Below, one piece after another: positions 1 to 7,984 of a stretch of DNA of 7,984 bases. Where the stretch lies: contig JAICPP010000156.1 of assembly GCA_025929805.1 (NCBI GenBank), forward strand, positions 1 through 7,984. The letters are read 5' to 3'. The number at the start of each line of letters is the position of its first letter. Position 1 is the stretch's first letter. A program made the position numbers and the translations under genes. The notes under the pieces were generated by a model that did not search any database, had not been told where the DNA came from, and saw nothing but the letters and a program-made list of their open reading frames with translations. This stretch comes from Gemmatimonadales bacterium (GTDB lineage: Bacteria > Gemmatimonadota > Gemmatimonadetes > Gemmatimonadales > GWC2-71-9).

Positions 1-344
1 CGCACGACCTCTGGCAACACTTGTACCAACCTGAAATATGCCTCACAGGCACCGGCTGGAGCAGTGATGGTGATCCTATCGGCCGGCGGCCGACCTGGGC
101 CTGGCTGCCAACCGTCTGCCCGAATATGACTTGCGGATGTGCAACCAGGCGAAGGAGATGCGCGGGGCCCGGGAAGTTGCACAAGGAACGCGGTAAACGG
201 TCCCCTGAGGGACTCCGCGCAGCCGGTCTCGTACAGTTCACCCTGAATCCTGTCTGCGCAATGCTACCGGGGCCAGGGGATGAAGCGGCGATAGTCTGAA
301 GGTGGATCGGCGGGGCGGAGCTGGTATCGGGGAAGCCTGACGCC
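1..344. other. Geneless stretch with several inverted repeats
   Basis: No convincing gene is visible here. The only sizeable open frame (21-299, plus strand) is rich in Arg, Pro, Gly and Cys, has no recognisable domain and has no good ribosome-binding site, so I do not call it. The sequence contains several stem-forming segments: TCGGCC/GGCCGA at 79-84/88-93, an 8-bp stem at 138-145/176-183, and a compound hairpin at 189-219 (CGCGG/CCGCG around GTCCC/GGGAC). An alternative pairing, GCGCAG/CTGCGC, joins 217-222 and 254-259. The region lies downstream of the minus-strand cheR. It could be the edge of an unrelated locus, a structured RNA or a decayed element. High G+C makes such stems fairly likely by chance. 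Confidence 0.4.
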
Positions 345-1205
345 CTAAACCGGGCGCTCCATTCGTTGCACGGAGCCCACTCTCTGAGACAGCCGCCGTC
401 TCAAGTCTACCGGAACCAACGTGTGCCCATATGCCATGAGAGTCTCTGCCCGGCCGAGCAGAAGGAATCCACCTTCATTGAGGGCAAAGTGTAATTGGGC
501 AAGTACCCGGGCCTGGGTGTCCGAGTTCAGGTACATGAGCGTGTTTCGGCAGCTCAGCAAATCGATGCGTGAAATGGGTGGGTCATTGATCAGGTCGTGT
601 CGACCGAAGATCACGTTACGCCTGAGATCCTTGCGAACGAAGAAGAGCCCGTCCACCTCCTCGAAATACTTGTCCAGCAAATCAGGCGGCACCGACTCCA
701 CCTGGCGTTCGTTGTACACGGCATGACGGGCAGTATTCAGCGCTTCCTCATCCACGTCAGTCGCATAGATCTTGACCCGCTCACGGTAATGATCGATCCC
801 GAGTTCCTCCGCCATGATCATGGCGATGGTGTAGGCTTCCTCTCCAGTTGCACATCCGGCGCTCCAGGCTCGTATGGAGTCACCAGGAGCGTTGGCGGCT
901 ACGATCTCGGGAATGGCTTTGATCCTGACCACATCCCAGGCCGCCGGGTCACGGAAAAACGACGTGACATTGATGAGGATGGTGTTGAAGAGAGTCGCGA
1001 ACTCGCTGGGATGGGTCTCGAGATAGTTCTGGTACCCGGCGAAGCTCTCCGCGTCAACGGCTTCTATTCGCTTCCTGATCCGGCGTGCCAGGGAGGCGGG
1101 TTTGTACCCGTTGAAATCGAACCCGCGGCTGTTCAGTAGGTAAGTGAGGAGACCAACCCACCCTGGGTCGGTGTCGGTTGGCGGAGTTTGAGATCCTTCG
1201 ATCAC
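345..1205 (-). CDS. cheR: CheR-type protein-glutamate O-methyltransferase, stand-alone
   Basis: A cytoplasmic methyltransferase of the CheR family, which transfers methyl groups from S-adenosylmethionine to glutamates of chemoreceptors. The 286-residue length equals that of classical CheR. Residues about 15-90 form the all-helical N-terminal domain (GYKPASLARRIRKR at 33-46, NVTSFFRD at 79-86). The SAM-binding domain follows, with motif I WSAGCATGEEAYT at 114-126, acidic ATDVD at 148-152, RNVIFGRHDLIND at 196-208 and DLLSCRNTLMYLN at 215-227. The CRNTLMYLN signature and the GYK..SL..RRIRKR segment resemble the CheR part of CheB-CheR-PAS fusion proteins more than enteric CheR (recollection of family sequences). 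The start is GTG at 1205, because an in-frame TAG lies nine bases upstream; an ATG overlaps it out of frame and is followed at once by TGA. No receptor, cheB, cheA or cheW is visible, so the methylated partner is unknown. The gene is divergent from the hybrid kinase. Confidence 0.92.
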   Translation of the reverse strand: MIEGSQTPPTDTDPGWVGLLTYLLNSRGFDFNGYKPASLARRIRKRIEAVDAESFAGYQNYLETHPSEFATLFNTILINVTSFFRDPAAWDVVRIKAIPEIVAANAPGDSIRAWSAGCATGEEAYTIAMIMAEELGIDHYRERVKIYATDVDEEALNTARHAVYNERQVESVPPDLLDKYFEEVDGLFFVRKDLRRNVIFGRHDLINDPPISRIDLLSCRNTLMYLNSDTQARVLAQLHFALNEGGFLLLGRAETLMAYGHTLVPVDLRRRLSQRVGSVQRMERPV

Positions 1206-1432
1206 ATCTCTCTAGGGTTCCTGAGGTTTCCCGTCGGTCATTGGCTCGATTAAGTGAACCTAAGCTAGCCCCACCACCGATAAGCGACAAACGGGGATTT
1301 GCTCGCTAGAACGTAACCAGGATCACAGCTTGCCCAGCAGGCACTCCGGTATAAGGTATCTTCAACACGTTGAACGAGTGGTTCCAACCCGTTCCATAGC
1401 AATGGGACAACTCATCGGTTTTGGAGCATTCC
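1206..1432. promoter_or_regulatory. Divergent intergenic promoter region between cheR and the hybrid kinase
   Basis: About 227 bases lie between the start codons of the two divergent genes, so promoters for both must be here or nearby. The region is visibly more AT-rich than the flanking genes. A TATAAG hexamer at 1350-1355 is the best -10-like match toward the kinase, but no good -35 sits at the right distance. TTGAAC at 1370-1375 is a -35-like alternative with only a poor -10 (around 1393-1399). I therefore call the region, not an exact promoter. The inverted repeat at 1361-1374 is listed separately. The kinase ribosome-binding site GGAG is at 1423-1426. Confidence 0.5.
1361..1374. promoter_or_regulatory. 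Operator-like inverted repeat TTCAAC-AC-GTTGAA
   Basis: Two perfect 6-base arms are separated by two bases, about 60 bases upstream of the hybrid kinase start. A degenerate relative, TTCCAACCCGTTCC, starts at 1382, 21 bases further on, which is about two helical turns. Size and position suit a dimeric transcription factor, with a tandem weaker site. No regulator gene is adjacent and I do not recognise the motif as belonging to a named family. A 12-base symmetric match can occur by chance. Confidence 0.3.
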
Positions 1433-3556
1433 GTGGCAGACTGGGAAGAACCCATTACGGAAGAGCGAGCGCGATTGCTCGAGGAAGTCGGACGTTTGCT
1501 GTCCGGAGCAGGGGACGATAAAGCGGCGCTTCGACAAGCTTTGTACCACCTGATACCCACGCTGGCTGATCTGCTGGTCCTCGTTTATTCACAGGGAGGT
1601 GACGATCGGATGGAGCTGATCCATCCGGATCCACCAGAGGAATCCCGCATATCCAATCTCCTTCAGGATCTGCTCCCCGCTGTTCGGCGCCTGGCCCGCA
1701 GAGACATGGACCAGGGGCGCGACTTCCGCTGGATCACCGAAGTGAGCGCCCGCTCGACCGGCTTTCTGCGGACCGAGCCCAAGCTTCGCGCCCTGCTGGC
1801 TCAGCTGCGGATCTCTTCATTGATCGTAGTGCCCCTCCGGGCAGGGGGACGCTCCTGTGGGGGCTTGGCTCTGGCGCGGATAGGCCAGACCACGCCTTTC
1901 CACGCGGCCGATCTCGCTTTCGTCCAGGTTGTCGCGCGCCGGGTTGCGGGTCTGATACAGGCAGTAGAGCTCCACGGGCAGACCGTTGATGAGGAGAAGC
2001 AGCGCGAGCGACTGGAGGCTGCCTTAGACAAGTGGATCCGAGTTTTCGGTGTGGCCGGGTGGGGAGCCGCCATTGTGGATGCCGGCGACGGTCGCATAGA
2101 GGCGGTAAACCCCGCCTTTGCTCGAATGCACGGCTATGCCAGTGCCGAGAGTCTTACGGGCTTTCTGTTCACCGACCTCCTCCACCCCGATCGACCGGAG
2201 GAACCCCGTGAATGGCCGGTCCGGTCCCAGCAGCAGCTGCCGCCCTACGAGTCGGTCCACCGACGCTCGGATGGAACGCCGTTTCCCGTCTTGACCGACG
2301 TGACACTGCTGGAGGTGGCTCCCGGAACCTACTCCTATGTGGTAACGATCCAGGATCTCACCGAACTGAAGCGGGCGGAAGAGCGTCTCCGAAGAGCGCA
2401 GCGGCTGGAAGCCGTGGGTCGGCTTGCCGGTGGCGTCGCTCATGAAGTCAACAACATGATGACCATAATCCTGGGCTTCAGTGATCTGCTCGCACGATCT
2501 CCGGGGCTGCCTCCCGAACGTCATCGGGAGGTGGAGGAAATCCGCAAGGCCGCCACCCGTGCAGGGAAGACCACCCAGCAGCTGCTGGCCTTCAGCCGCC
2601 AACAGTTTCTCCAGCCCACCGATCTGCAGGTCAACGACGTCATTGCGGAGCTGCTTCCCGCTCTCCGGCTGCTGCTGCCGGCCAACGTCCTGCTGGAGAC
2701 GGCTCCTTCTCCCCTCAGGGCAGTCGTGCATGCGGACCGGGCGCAGCTGGAACAGGTGCTCATCAACCTGATTTTCAACGCCCGCGACGCCATGGGGAGC
2801 GGGGGCACGCTTCGGCTGGTAACGGATTCGCGATGGTTGGATGAAGAGACAGGCCGCCGGCTTATCGGCATCGCCATTCCGGCCGGTCGCTACGCTACGA
2901 TATCGGTGATCGATACCGGCCACGGGATGGACCCCGCGACGGTGACTCAGGTGTTCGAGCCTTTTTTCACGACCAAGTCGGCTGGTAGCGGCACCGGCCT
3001 GGGGCTGGCCACGGTCTACGGCATCGTGAAGCAAAGTGGTGGGTACGTGTGGGTAGAGAGTACCCCGGGTGAAGGCACAACGGTGACGGTATGCCTGCCC
3101 CAGGTCGAGCAACGGATTGTCGAAGGAATCCAGAATTTCGACCAGGCGGACGGAGTTGCGGAGTGCCGCAGCGGGACCGTGCTCGTCGTGGAAGACGAAG
3201 AAGGTGTGCGTGACCTCGCCCGCCGGGTGCTGGAGCAACAGGGGCACCGAGTCCTCGTAGCGCGGGACGGCCCTGGCGCGGTGCACATGCTGAAGGATTT
3301 CGGTAGCGAGCTCGACCTGATCCTGTCGGACGTGATCGTGCCGGAGATCGCCAGCAATGATCTGCAGCGGGAGGTACGCCGGCACCGGCCGGGTCTTCCC
3401 ATCCTCTATATGTCCGGGTACTCACGAGATGACATGGTAGGACGGGGGCTGGTGCCACCCGATGGACCCTTTCTTCAGAAGCCTTTCACTGCCGAGGAAC
3501 TGAGCCGCCTGGTATGTCAGCAGCTGGACCGGTGGAGCCCCGTGGTCGGACGGTAA
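1433..3556 (+). CDS. Soluble hybrid sensor histidine kinase (GAF-PAS-HisKA-HATPase-REC)
   Basis: Two-component hybrid kinase of about 707 residues with no membrane segment, so a cytoplasmic sensor. Domains: a GAF-like N-terminus (about 10-182), a short charged helix (QTVDEEKQRERLEAAL), a PAS domain (about 200-315; NPAFARMHGY, then HRRSDGTPFP), HisKA with phospho-acceptor His337 in GGVAHEVNNMM, an ATPase domain with N-box NLIFNARDAM, G1 DTGHGMD (from 494), F-box FEPFFTTK and G2 GSGTGLGLA (from 518), and a C-terminal receiver from 583 (VLVVEDEEG, acceptor Asp633 in LILSDV, Lys683 in QKPF). His337 is followed by Glu and, at +4, Asn, the HExxN pattern linked to combined kinase and phosphatase activity. 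Start chosen: GTG at 1433, preceded by GGAG with six-base spacing; an in-frame TTG at 1421 would add four residues but lacks a comparable site. The receiver has VIVPEIASND where MPxMxG is usual. The signal and output are unknown; a separate response regulator is not present. Confidence 0.9.
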   Translation: MADWEEPITEERARLLEEVGRLLSGAGDDKAALRQALYHLIPTLADLLVLVYSQGGDDRMELIHPDPPEESRISNLLQDLLPAVRRLARRDMDQGRDFRWITEVSARSTGFLRTEPKLRALLAQLRISSLIVVPLRAGGRSCGGLALARIGQTTPFHAADLAFVQVVARRVAGLIQAVELHGQTVDEEKQRERLEAALDKWIRVFGVAGWGAAIVDAGDGRIEAVNPAFARMHGYASAESLTGFLFTDLLHPDRPEEPREWPVRSQQQLPPYESVHRRSDGTPFPVLTDVTLLEVAPGTYSYVVTIQDLTELKRAEERLRRAQRLEAVGRLAGGVAHEVNNMMTIILGFSDLLARSPGLPPERHREVEEIRKAATRAGKTTQQLLAFSRQQFLQPTDLQVNDVIAELLPALRLLLPANVLLETAPSPLRAVVHADRAQLEQVLINLIFNARDAMGSGGTLRLVTDSRWLDEETGRRLIGIAIPAGRYATISVIDTGHGMDPATVTQVFEPFFTTKSAGSGTGLGLATVYGIVKQSGGYVWVESTPGEGTTVTVCLPQVEQRIVEGIQNFDQADGVAECRSGTVLVVEDEEGVRDLARRVLEQQGHRVLVARDGPGAVHMLKDFGSELDLILSDVIVPEIASNDLQREVRRHRPGLPILYMSGYSRDDMVGRGLVPPDGPFLQKPFTAEELSRLVCQQLDRWSPVVGR

Positions 3557-3559
3557 CCA

Positions 3560-3585
3560 CATGAGTATATTTCGCTTAGCTCATG
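3560..3585. promoter_or_regulatory. Inverted repeat CATGAG...CTCATG upstream of hpd
   Basis: Perfect 6-base arms (3560-3565 and 3580-3585) flank a 14-base AT-rich spacer. The repeat starts four bases after the kinase stop and ends about 60 bases before the hpd start. The spacer is the only AT-rich patch in the gap, so a promoter or operator for the tyrosine-degradation genes here is plausible. It could also be a weak transcript end for the kinase, but there is no run of T. Symmetry and position are seen; function is inferred. Confidence 0.25.
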
Positions 3586-3596
3586 GCTCCGGGGTA

Positions 3597-3628
3597 GGGT
3601 AATCCGGGGCCGGCATATCCCCGTACCC
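3597..3628 (+). promoter_or_regulatory. Stem-loop in the hpd leader
   Basis: GGGTA (3597-3601) pairs with TACCC (3624-3628), and CGGGG (3605-3609) pairs with CCCCG (3619-3623). A three-base bulge (ATC) and a nine-base loop complete a 10-bp stem. It ends three bases before the hpd ribosome-binding site GGAGG (3632-3636), so it could affect translation start or protect the message 5' end. There is no T-tract, so it is not a typical intrinsic terminator for the kinase gene. Function is inferred only. Confidence 0.35.
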
Positions 3629-3646
3629 CTTGGAGGCAGAGGGACC

Positions 3647-4771
3647 ATGCAGACCGGCACCGCCCCAGCGTCCGCAACCGCCACGGATACCTTCCCGATC
3701 AATGGAACTGATTTCGTGGAGTTCTATGTCGGGAATGCCAAACAGGCGAGCCACTACTATCGCACCGCCTTCGGTTTTCAGTTGCTCGGCTACCGAGGAC
3801 CGGAGACCGGGACTCGTGATCGGGCCAGCTACCTGCTCCAGCAAAACAAGGTGCGGCTGGTTTTCACCTCTCCACTGACGCCCGACCATCCAGCCGCGGC
3901 TCATATCGCTCTGCATGGAGACGGTGTGCGCGATATCGCCCTGTGGGTCGATGACGCCCGTCAGGCGTTCGAGGTGGCGGTGGAGCGTGGGGCTCGGTCC
4001 GTTCAGGAGCCCACCGTGCTGCGTGACGATCAGGGTGAAGTCATCATTGCGGCCATCCACACGTATGGCGATACCATTCACACCCTGGTGGAGCGCCGGA
4101 ACTACCGGGGCACCTTCCTTCCCGGCTTTCAGGCGGTGAGCCCCCGGTACAACCCGGGCCCGGTTGGGCTTCAGTATGTCGATCACTGCGTGGGCAATGT
4201 CGAACTGGGAGCCATGAACAAGTGGGTCAACTTCTATCAGGACGTGATGGGCTTCCGAAACCTGATCTCATTCGACGACAAGGATATTTCGACCGAGTAC
4301 TCGTCTCTGATGTCGAAGGTGGTGGCCAGCGGGAACGATCGTATCAAGTTCCCCATCAACGAGCCTGCCAAGGGACGCAAGAAGTCGCAGATCGACGAGT
4401 ACCTCGAGTTCTACCGAGGTCCCGGCGTCCAGCATCTCGCGATCGCAACCAACAACATCGTGGAGACAGTAACCGCACTACGGGACCGCGGAGTCGAGTT
4501 TCTCCAGGTTCCCAAGACGTACTACGAAACGGTCCTGGACCGGGTGGGCAAGATCGACGAGGATATCGGCCCGCTTCGGGAGCTCGGCATCCTGGTGGAC
4601 CGGGATGATGAAGGATACCTGCTCCAGATCTTCAGCAAGCCGGTCCAGGACCGGCCGACCCTCTTTTATGAGATCATTCAGCGCAAGGGCGCCAAGAGCT
4701 TCGGGAAGGGCAACTTCAAAGCACTCTTCGAAGCCATTGAGCGGGAGCAGGCCCTCCGCGGGAACCTATGA
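3647..4771 (+). CDS. hpd: 4-hydroxyphenylpyruvate dioxygenase
   Basis: Non-haem Fe(II) enzyme that turns 4-hydroxyphenylpyruvate plus O2 into homogentisate and CO2, the second step of tyrosine degradation, in the cytoplasm. At 374 residues it has the usual length and the two-module vicinal-oxygen-chelate fold: an N-terminal module (about 20-145) and a catalytic module (about 172-345). The iron triad is visible as His180 (VDHCVGNV), His263 (GVQHLA) and Glu342 (FYEIIQRKG). Residues expected near the substrate are also present: Asn238 (FPINEP), Gln248 (KSQIDEYLEF), Gln327 (LLQIFSKP) and Gln334 (PVQDRP). The C-terminal gating helix (FGKGNFKALFEAIE) and the LRGNL end match canonical HPPD and argue against hydroxymandelate synthase. 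ATG 3647 is preceded by GGAGG at ten-base spacing. It is the first gene of the run hpd-hmgA-synthetase, with hmgA starting 90 bases downstream. Confidence 0.98.
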   Translation: MQTGTAPASATATDTFPINGTDFVEFYVGNAKQASHYYRTAFGFQLLGYRGPETGTRDRASYLLQQNKVRLVFTSPLTPDHPAAAHIALHGDGVRDIALWVDDARQAFEVAVERGARSVQEPTVLRDDQGEVIIAAIHTYGDTIHTLVERRNYRGTFLPGFQAVSPRYNPGPVGLQYVDHCVGNVELGAMNKWVNFYQDVMGFRNLISFDDKDISTEYSSLMSKVVASGNDRIKFPINEPAKGRKKSQIDEYLEFYRGPGVQHLAIATNNIVETVTALRDRGVEFLQVPKTYYETVLDRVGKIDEDIGPLRELGILVDRDDEGYLLQIFSKPVQDRPTLFYEIIQRKGAKSFGKGNFKALFEAIEREQALRGNL

Positions 4772-4781
4772 TCTGAATTTT

Positions 4782-4837
4782 CTTACCGCAGAGGCACAGC
4801 CAGAGATCCTCTGTGTTCTCTGTGCCTCTGTGGTGAA
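4782..4837. repeat. Intercistronic palindromic repeat-like element
   Basis: A near-perfect long inverted repeat fills most of the hpd-hmgA gap. The left arm (4783-4799) contains CGCAGAGGCACAG and the right arm (4820-4836) CTGTGCCTCTGTGGTGA. They pair over about 17 bp with two G-U wobbles in RNA. A second small hairpin, CAGAG-ATC-CTCTG, sits inside at 4801-4813. The purine/pyrimidine 'CAGAGGCACAG' style resembles dispersed 'accgcagaggc..cagag' intergenic palindromes found in many environmental bacteria (my recollection, not checked here). In the transcript it would form a stable hairpin that could limit read-through, stabilise the hpd message or simply be a mobile REP-type element. There is no T-tract after it. 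Confidence 0.65.
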
Positions 4838-4861
4838 CTTCCGGTATAGCTGAGGCGGCAT

Positions 4862-6055
4862 ATGCCTATCTATCACACACTCGGTCAGATTCCGCGCAAG
4901 CGACACATTGCGTTCCGCAAGCCGGATGGCGGCATCTACGCCGAGGAACTGATGGGCCACGAAGGGTTCACCGGGACCTCCTCGCTGCTCTATCACACCT
5001 ATCCGCCAACCACGGTGAAATCGGCCAAGCGGCTTCGAGAGACCCGCTACGAGGCCGATGCCGATAACACGCTCCGTCACCGGCATTTTCGTACCTCCAA
5101 GGTGAAGAAGGGCGGCAGCCCTACGCTCGATCGCACTCCGCTTCTGTTCAATGCCGACGTCGCGATGCTGTACGTGGAGCCGGACGAGAACGACGCCCAT
5201 TTCTACCGCAACGCGCAGGCAGACGAGCTGGTGTATGTGAGCAAGGGCGGTGGCACCCTGGAGACGATGTACGGCGACCTGCCGTATCAGGAGGGCGACT
5301 ACCTGGTCGTCCACCGCGGGATCATGCATCGCTACCGGCTGGATTTGAGCGGTGAACCCACCAAGCTGCTGATCATGGAGAGCCGGGGCCACGTGCGTTG
5401 GCCCAAGCGCTATCGGAACGAGTTCGGCCAGTTGATCGAGGGGGCTCCTTACAGCGAGCGGGACATCCGCCGTCCGACTCAGCTGCGCACCCACGACGAG
5501 CGGGGCGACTTCCGCATCCTGGTCAAGCAATACGAAGGTCTCAACGAGATCATCCTCGACCATCATCCATTCGACGTGGTCGGCTGGGACGGCTACTTCT
5601 ATCCCTGGGCATTCAACATCCACGACTTCGAACCGATCGTAGGACGGGTCCACCAGCCGCCGCCGGTGCATCAAACCTTTCAGGGGGATGGTTTCGTAGT
5701 CTGCAGCTTTTGTCCCCGGCCGTACGATTTCCATCCGGAGGCGGTGCCCGCCCCCTACAACCACAGCAACGTGGATTCGGACGAGGTCCTCTACTACGCC
5801 TCGAGCGAGTTCATGAGTCGGAAGGGGATCGAATTCGGGAGTATCACTCACCATCCCGACGGAATTCCCCATGGGCCGCATCCGGGGCGGGCCGAGGCCA
5901 GCATCGGAGCAAAGTACACGGAGGAGCTGGCTGTCATGATGGACACCTTTCGTCCGCTCCAGGTGGCCAAGCCGGCGCTCTCGATCGAGGATCCGGATTA
6001 CCACAAGTCCTGGCTCGACGCGCAGCACGCCCAATTCAACCCACCTACCACGTAA
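4862..6055 (+). CDS. hmgA: Homogentisate 1,2-dioxygenase, compact bacterial form
   Basis: Fe(II) ring-cleaving dioxygenase of the cupin-like HGD family, converting homogentisate plus O2 to maleylacetoacetate; cytoplasmic. Its 397 residues are shorter than the roughly 430-445 of human and Pseudomonas enzymes. Recognisable segments are YAEELMGHEGF near the N-terminus, the central cupin region (ADELVYVSKGGGTLET, GDYLVVHRGIMHRY), FDVVGWDGYFYPWAFNIHDFEP, and the metal site NHSNVDSDEV plus GIPHGPHPG. The likely iron ligands are His301, Glu308 (or Asp307) and His337; the His-His spacing of 36 equals that of human His335/His371. ATG 4862 has GAGG six bases upstream. The position directly after hpd strongly supports the function. 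A strong hairpin lies just after the stop codon. An unrelated cupin dioxygenase is unlikely. Confidence 0.93.
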   Translation: MPIYHTLGQIPRKRHIAFRKPDGGIYAEELMGHEGFTGTSSLLYHTYPPTTVKSAKRLRETRYEADADNTLRHRHFRTSKVKKGGSPTLDRTPLLFNADVAMLYVEPDENDAHFYRNAQADELVYVSKGGGTLETMYGDLPYQEGDYLVVHRGIMHRYRLDLSGEPTKLLIMESRGHVRWPKRYRNEFGQLIEGAPYSERDIRRPTQLRTHDERGDFRILVKQYEGLNEIILDHHPFDVVGWDGYFYPWAFNIHDFEPIVGRVHQPPPVHQTFQGDGFVVCSFCPRPYDFHPEAVPAPYNHSNVDSDEVLYYASSEFMSRKGIEFGSITHHPDGIPHGPHPGRAEASIGAKYTEELAVMMDTFRPLQVAKPALSIEDPDYHKSWLDAQHAQFNPPTT

Positions 6056-6057
6056 GA

Positions 6058-6081
6058 AACGCCCGCCGCATGGCGGGCGTT
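6058..6081 (+). terminator. Strong hairpin after hmgA, terminator-like
   Basis: A perfect 10-bp stem, AACGCCCGCC / GGCGGGCGTT, with a four-base loop GCAT, begins two bases after the hmgA stop codon. The following bases TTCTTACATTAT are only moderately T-rich, so termination may be partial. The next start codon is just 15 bases after the stem, on the same strand. It could therefore reduce read-through into the acetoacetyl-CoA synthetase gene, or mark a 3' end protected from exonucleases. Confidence 0.7.
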
Positions 6082-6096
6082 CTTACATTATGGGGC

Positions 6097-7984
<1,888 letters not shown>

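Noticed and set aside
21..299. Open reading frame on the plus strand in the first 300 bases (92 residues)
   Set aside because: Composition is erratic, there is no recognisable domain and no clear ribosome-binding site, and it covers the stem-forming repeats.
139..344. Group II intron 5' end
   Set aside because: Only a loose resemblance at GGAACGCGGTAA. There is no canonical GTGYG boundary I can defend, no domain V hairpin and no intron-encoded protein in the window.
341..356. Short hairpin CGCCC-TAAACC-GGGCG at the end of cheR as a terminator
   Set aside because: Only a 5-bp stem, it overlaps the stop codon and has no T-tract on the minus strand, so it is too weak to call.
2024..3385. Long open frame (453 codons) antisense to the hybrid kinase
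   Set aside because: Long antisense frames are expected opposite GC-rich genes. The protein has no recognisable motifs, whereas the plus strand has every kinase motif in order.
3647..4771. Hydroxymandelate synthase as an alternative for hpd
   Set aside because: The sequence keeps the canonical HPPD C-terminal helix and LRGNL end, and it is followed by homogentisate dioxygenase, which uses the HPPD product.
4766..6034. Long open frame (422 codons) antisense to hmgA
   Set aside because: It is the reverse shadow of a clearly identified dioxygenase and runs through the palindromic element at its end, with no domain of its own.

Overview
This is GC-rich bacterial DNA (roughly 60-65% G+C by eye). 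Genes are tightly packed with Shine-Dalgarno sequences and some GTG starts. The style fits a free-living, aerobic, Gram-negative soil or sediment bacterium. The compact dioxygenases and the large soluble hybrid kinase would suit Gemmatimonadota, Acidobacteriota or a related phylum, but that placement is a guess. No RNA gene, insertion sequence, CRISPR array or integrase was recognised.

Layout. Bases 1-344 hold no convincing gene, only several GC-rich inverted repeats. Bases 345-1205 (minus strand) encode a stand-alone CheR-type methyltransferase. A divergent promoter region (about 1206-1432) separates it from a plus-strand soluble hybrid histidine kinase (1433-3556) with the order GAF-PAS-HisKA-HATPase-REC. 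A 90-base gap with an inverted repeat and a stem-loop follows. Then come three plus-strand metabolic genes: hpd, 4-hydroxyphenylpyruvate dioxygenase (3647-4771); a compact homogentisate 1,2-dioxygenase, hmgA (4862-6055); and an acetoacetyl-CoA synthetase (6097 to the window edge, lacking only its extreme C-terminus).

How the genes work together. Hpd converts 4-hydroxyphenylpyruvate, the transamination product of tyrosine, to homogentisate. HmgA opens the homogentisate ring to maleylacetoacetate. After isomerisation and hydrolysis, by genes not in this window, the products are fumarate and acetoacetate. The acetoacetyl-CoA synthetase can then activate the acetoacetate with ATP and CoA, ready for thiolysis to acetyl-CoA. 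The window therefore holds the two oxygen-dependent steps and the salvage of the end product of tyrosine/phenylalanine degradation. The cheR/hybrid-kinase pair looks like a separate signalling unit; whether it controls the catabolic genes cannot be told from the sequence.

The least ordinary features are non-coding. They are a palindromic repeat-like element between hpd and hmgA, a strong hairpin between hmgA and the synthetase that resembles a terminator inside an apparent operon, an operator-like inverted repeat upstream of the kinase, and stem-forming sequences in the geneless first 344 bases. I found no clear evidence of a wholly new biological system.
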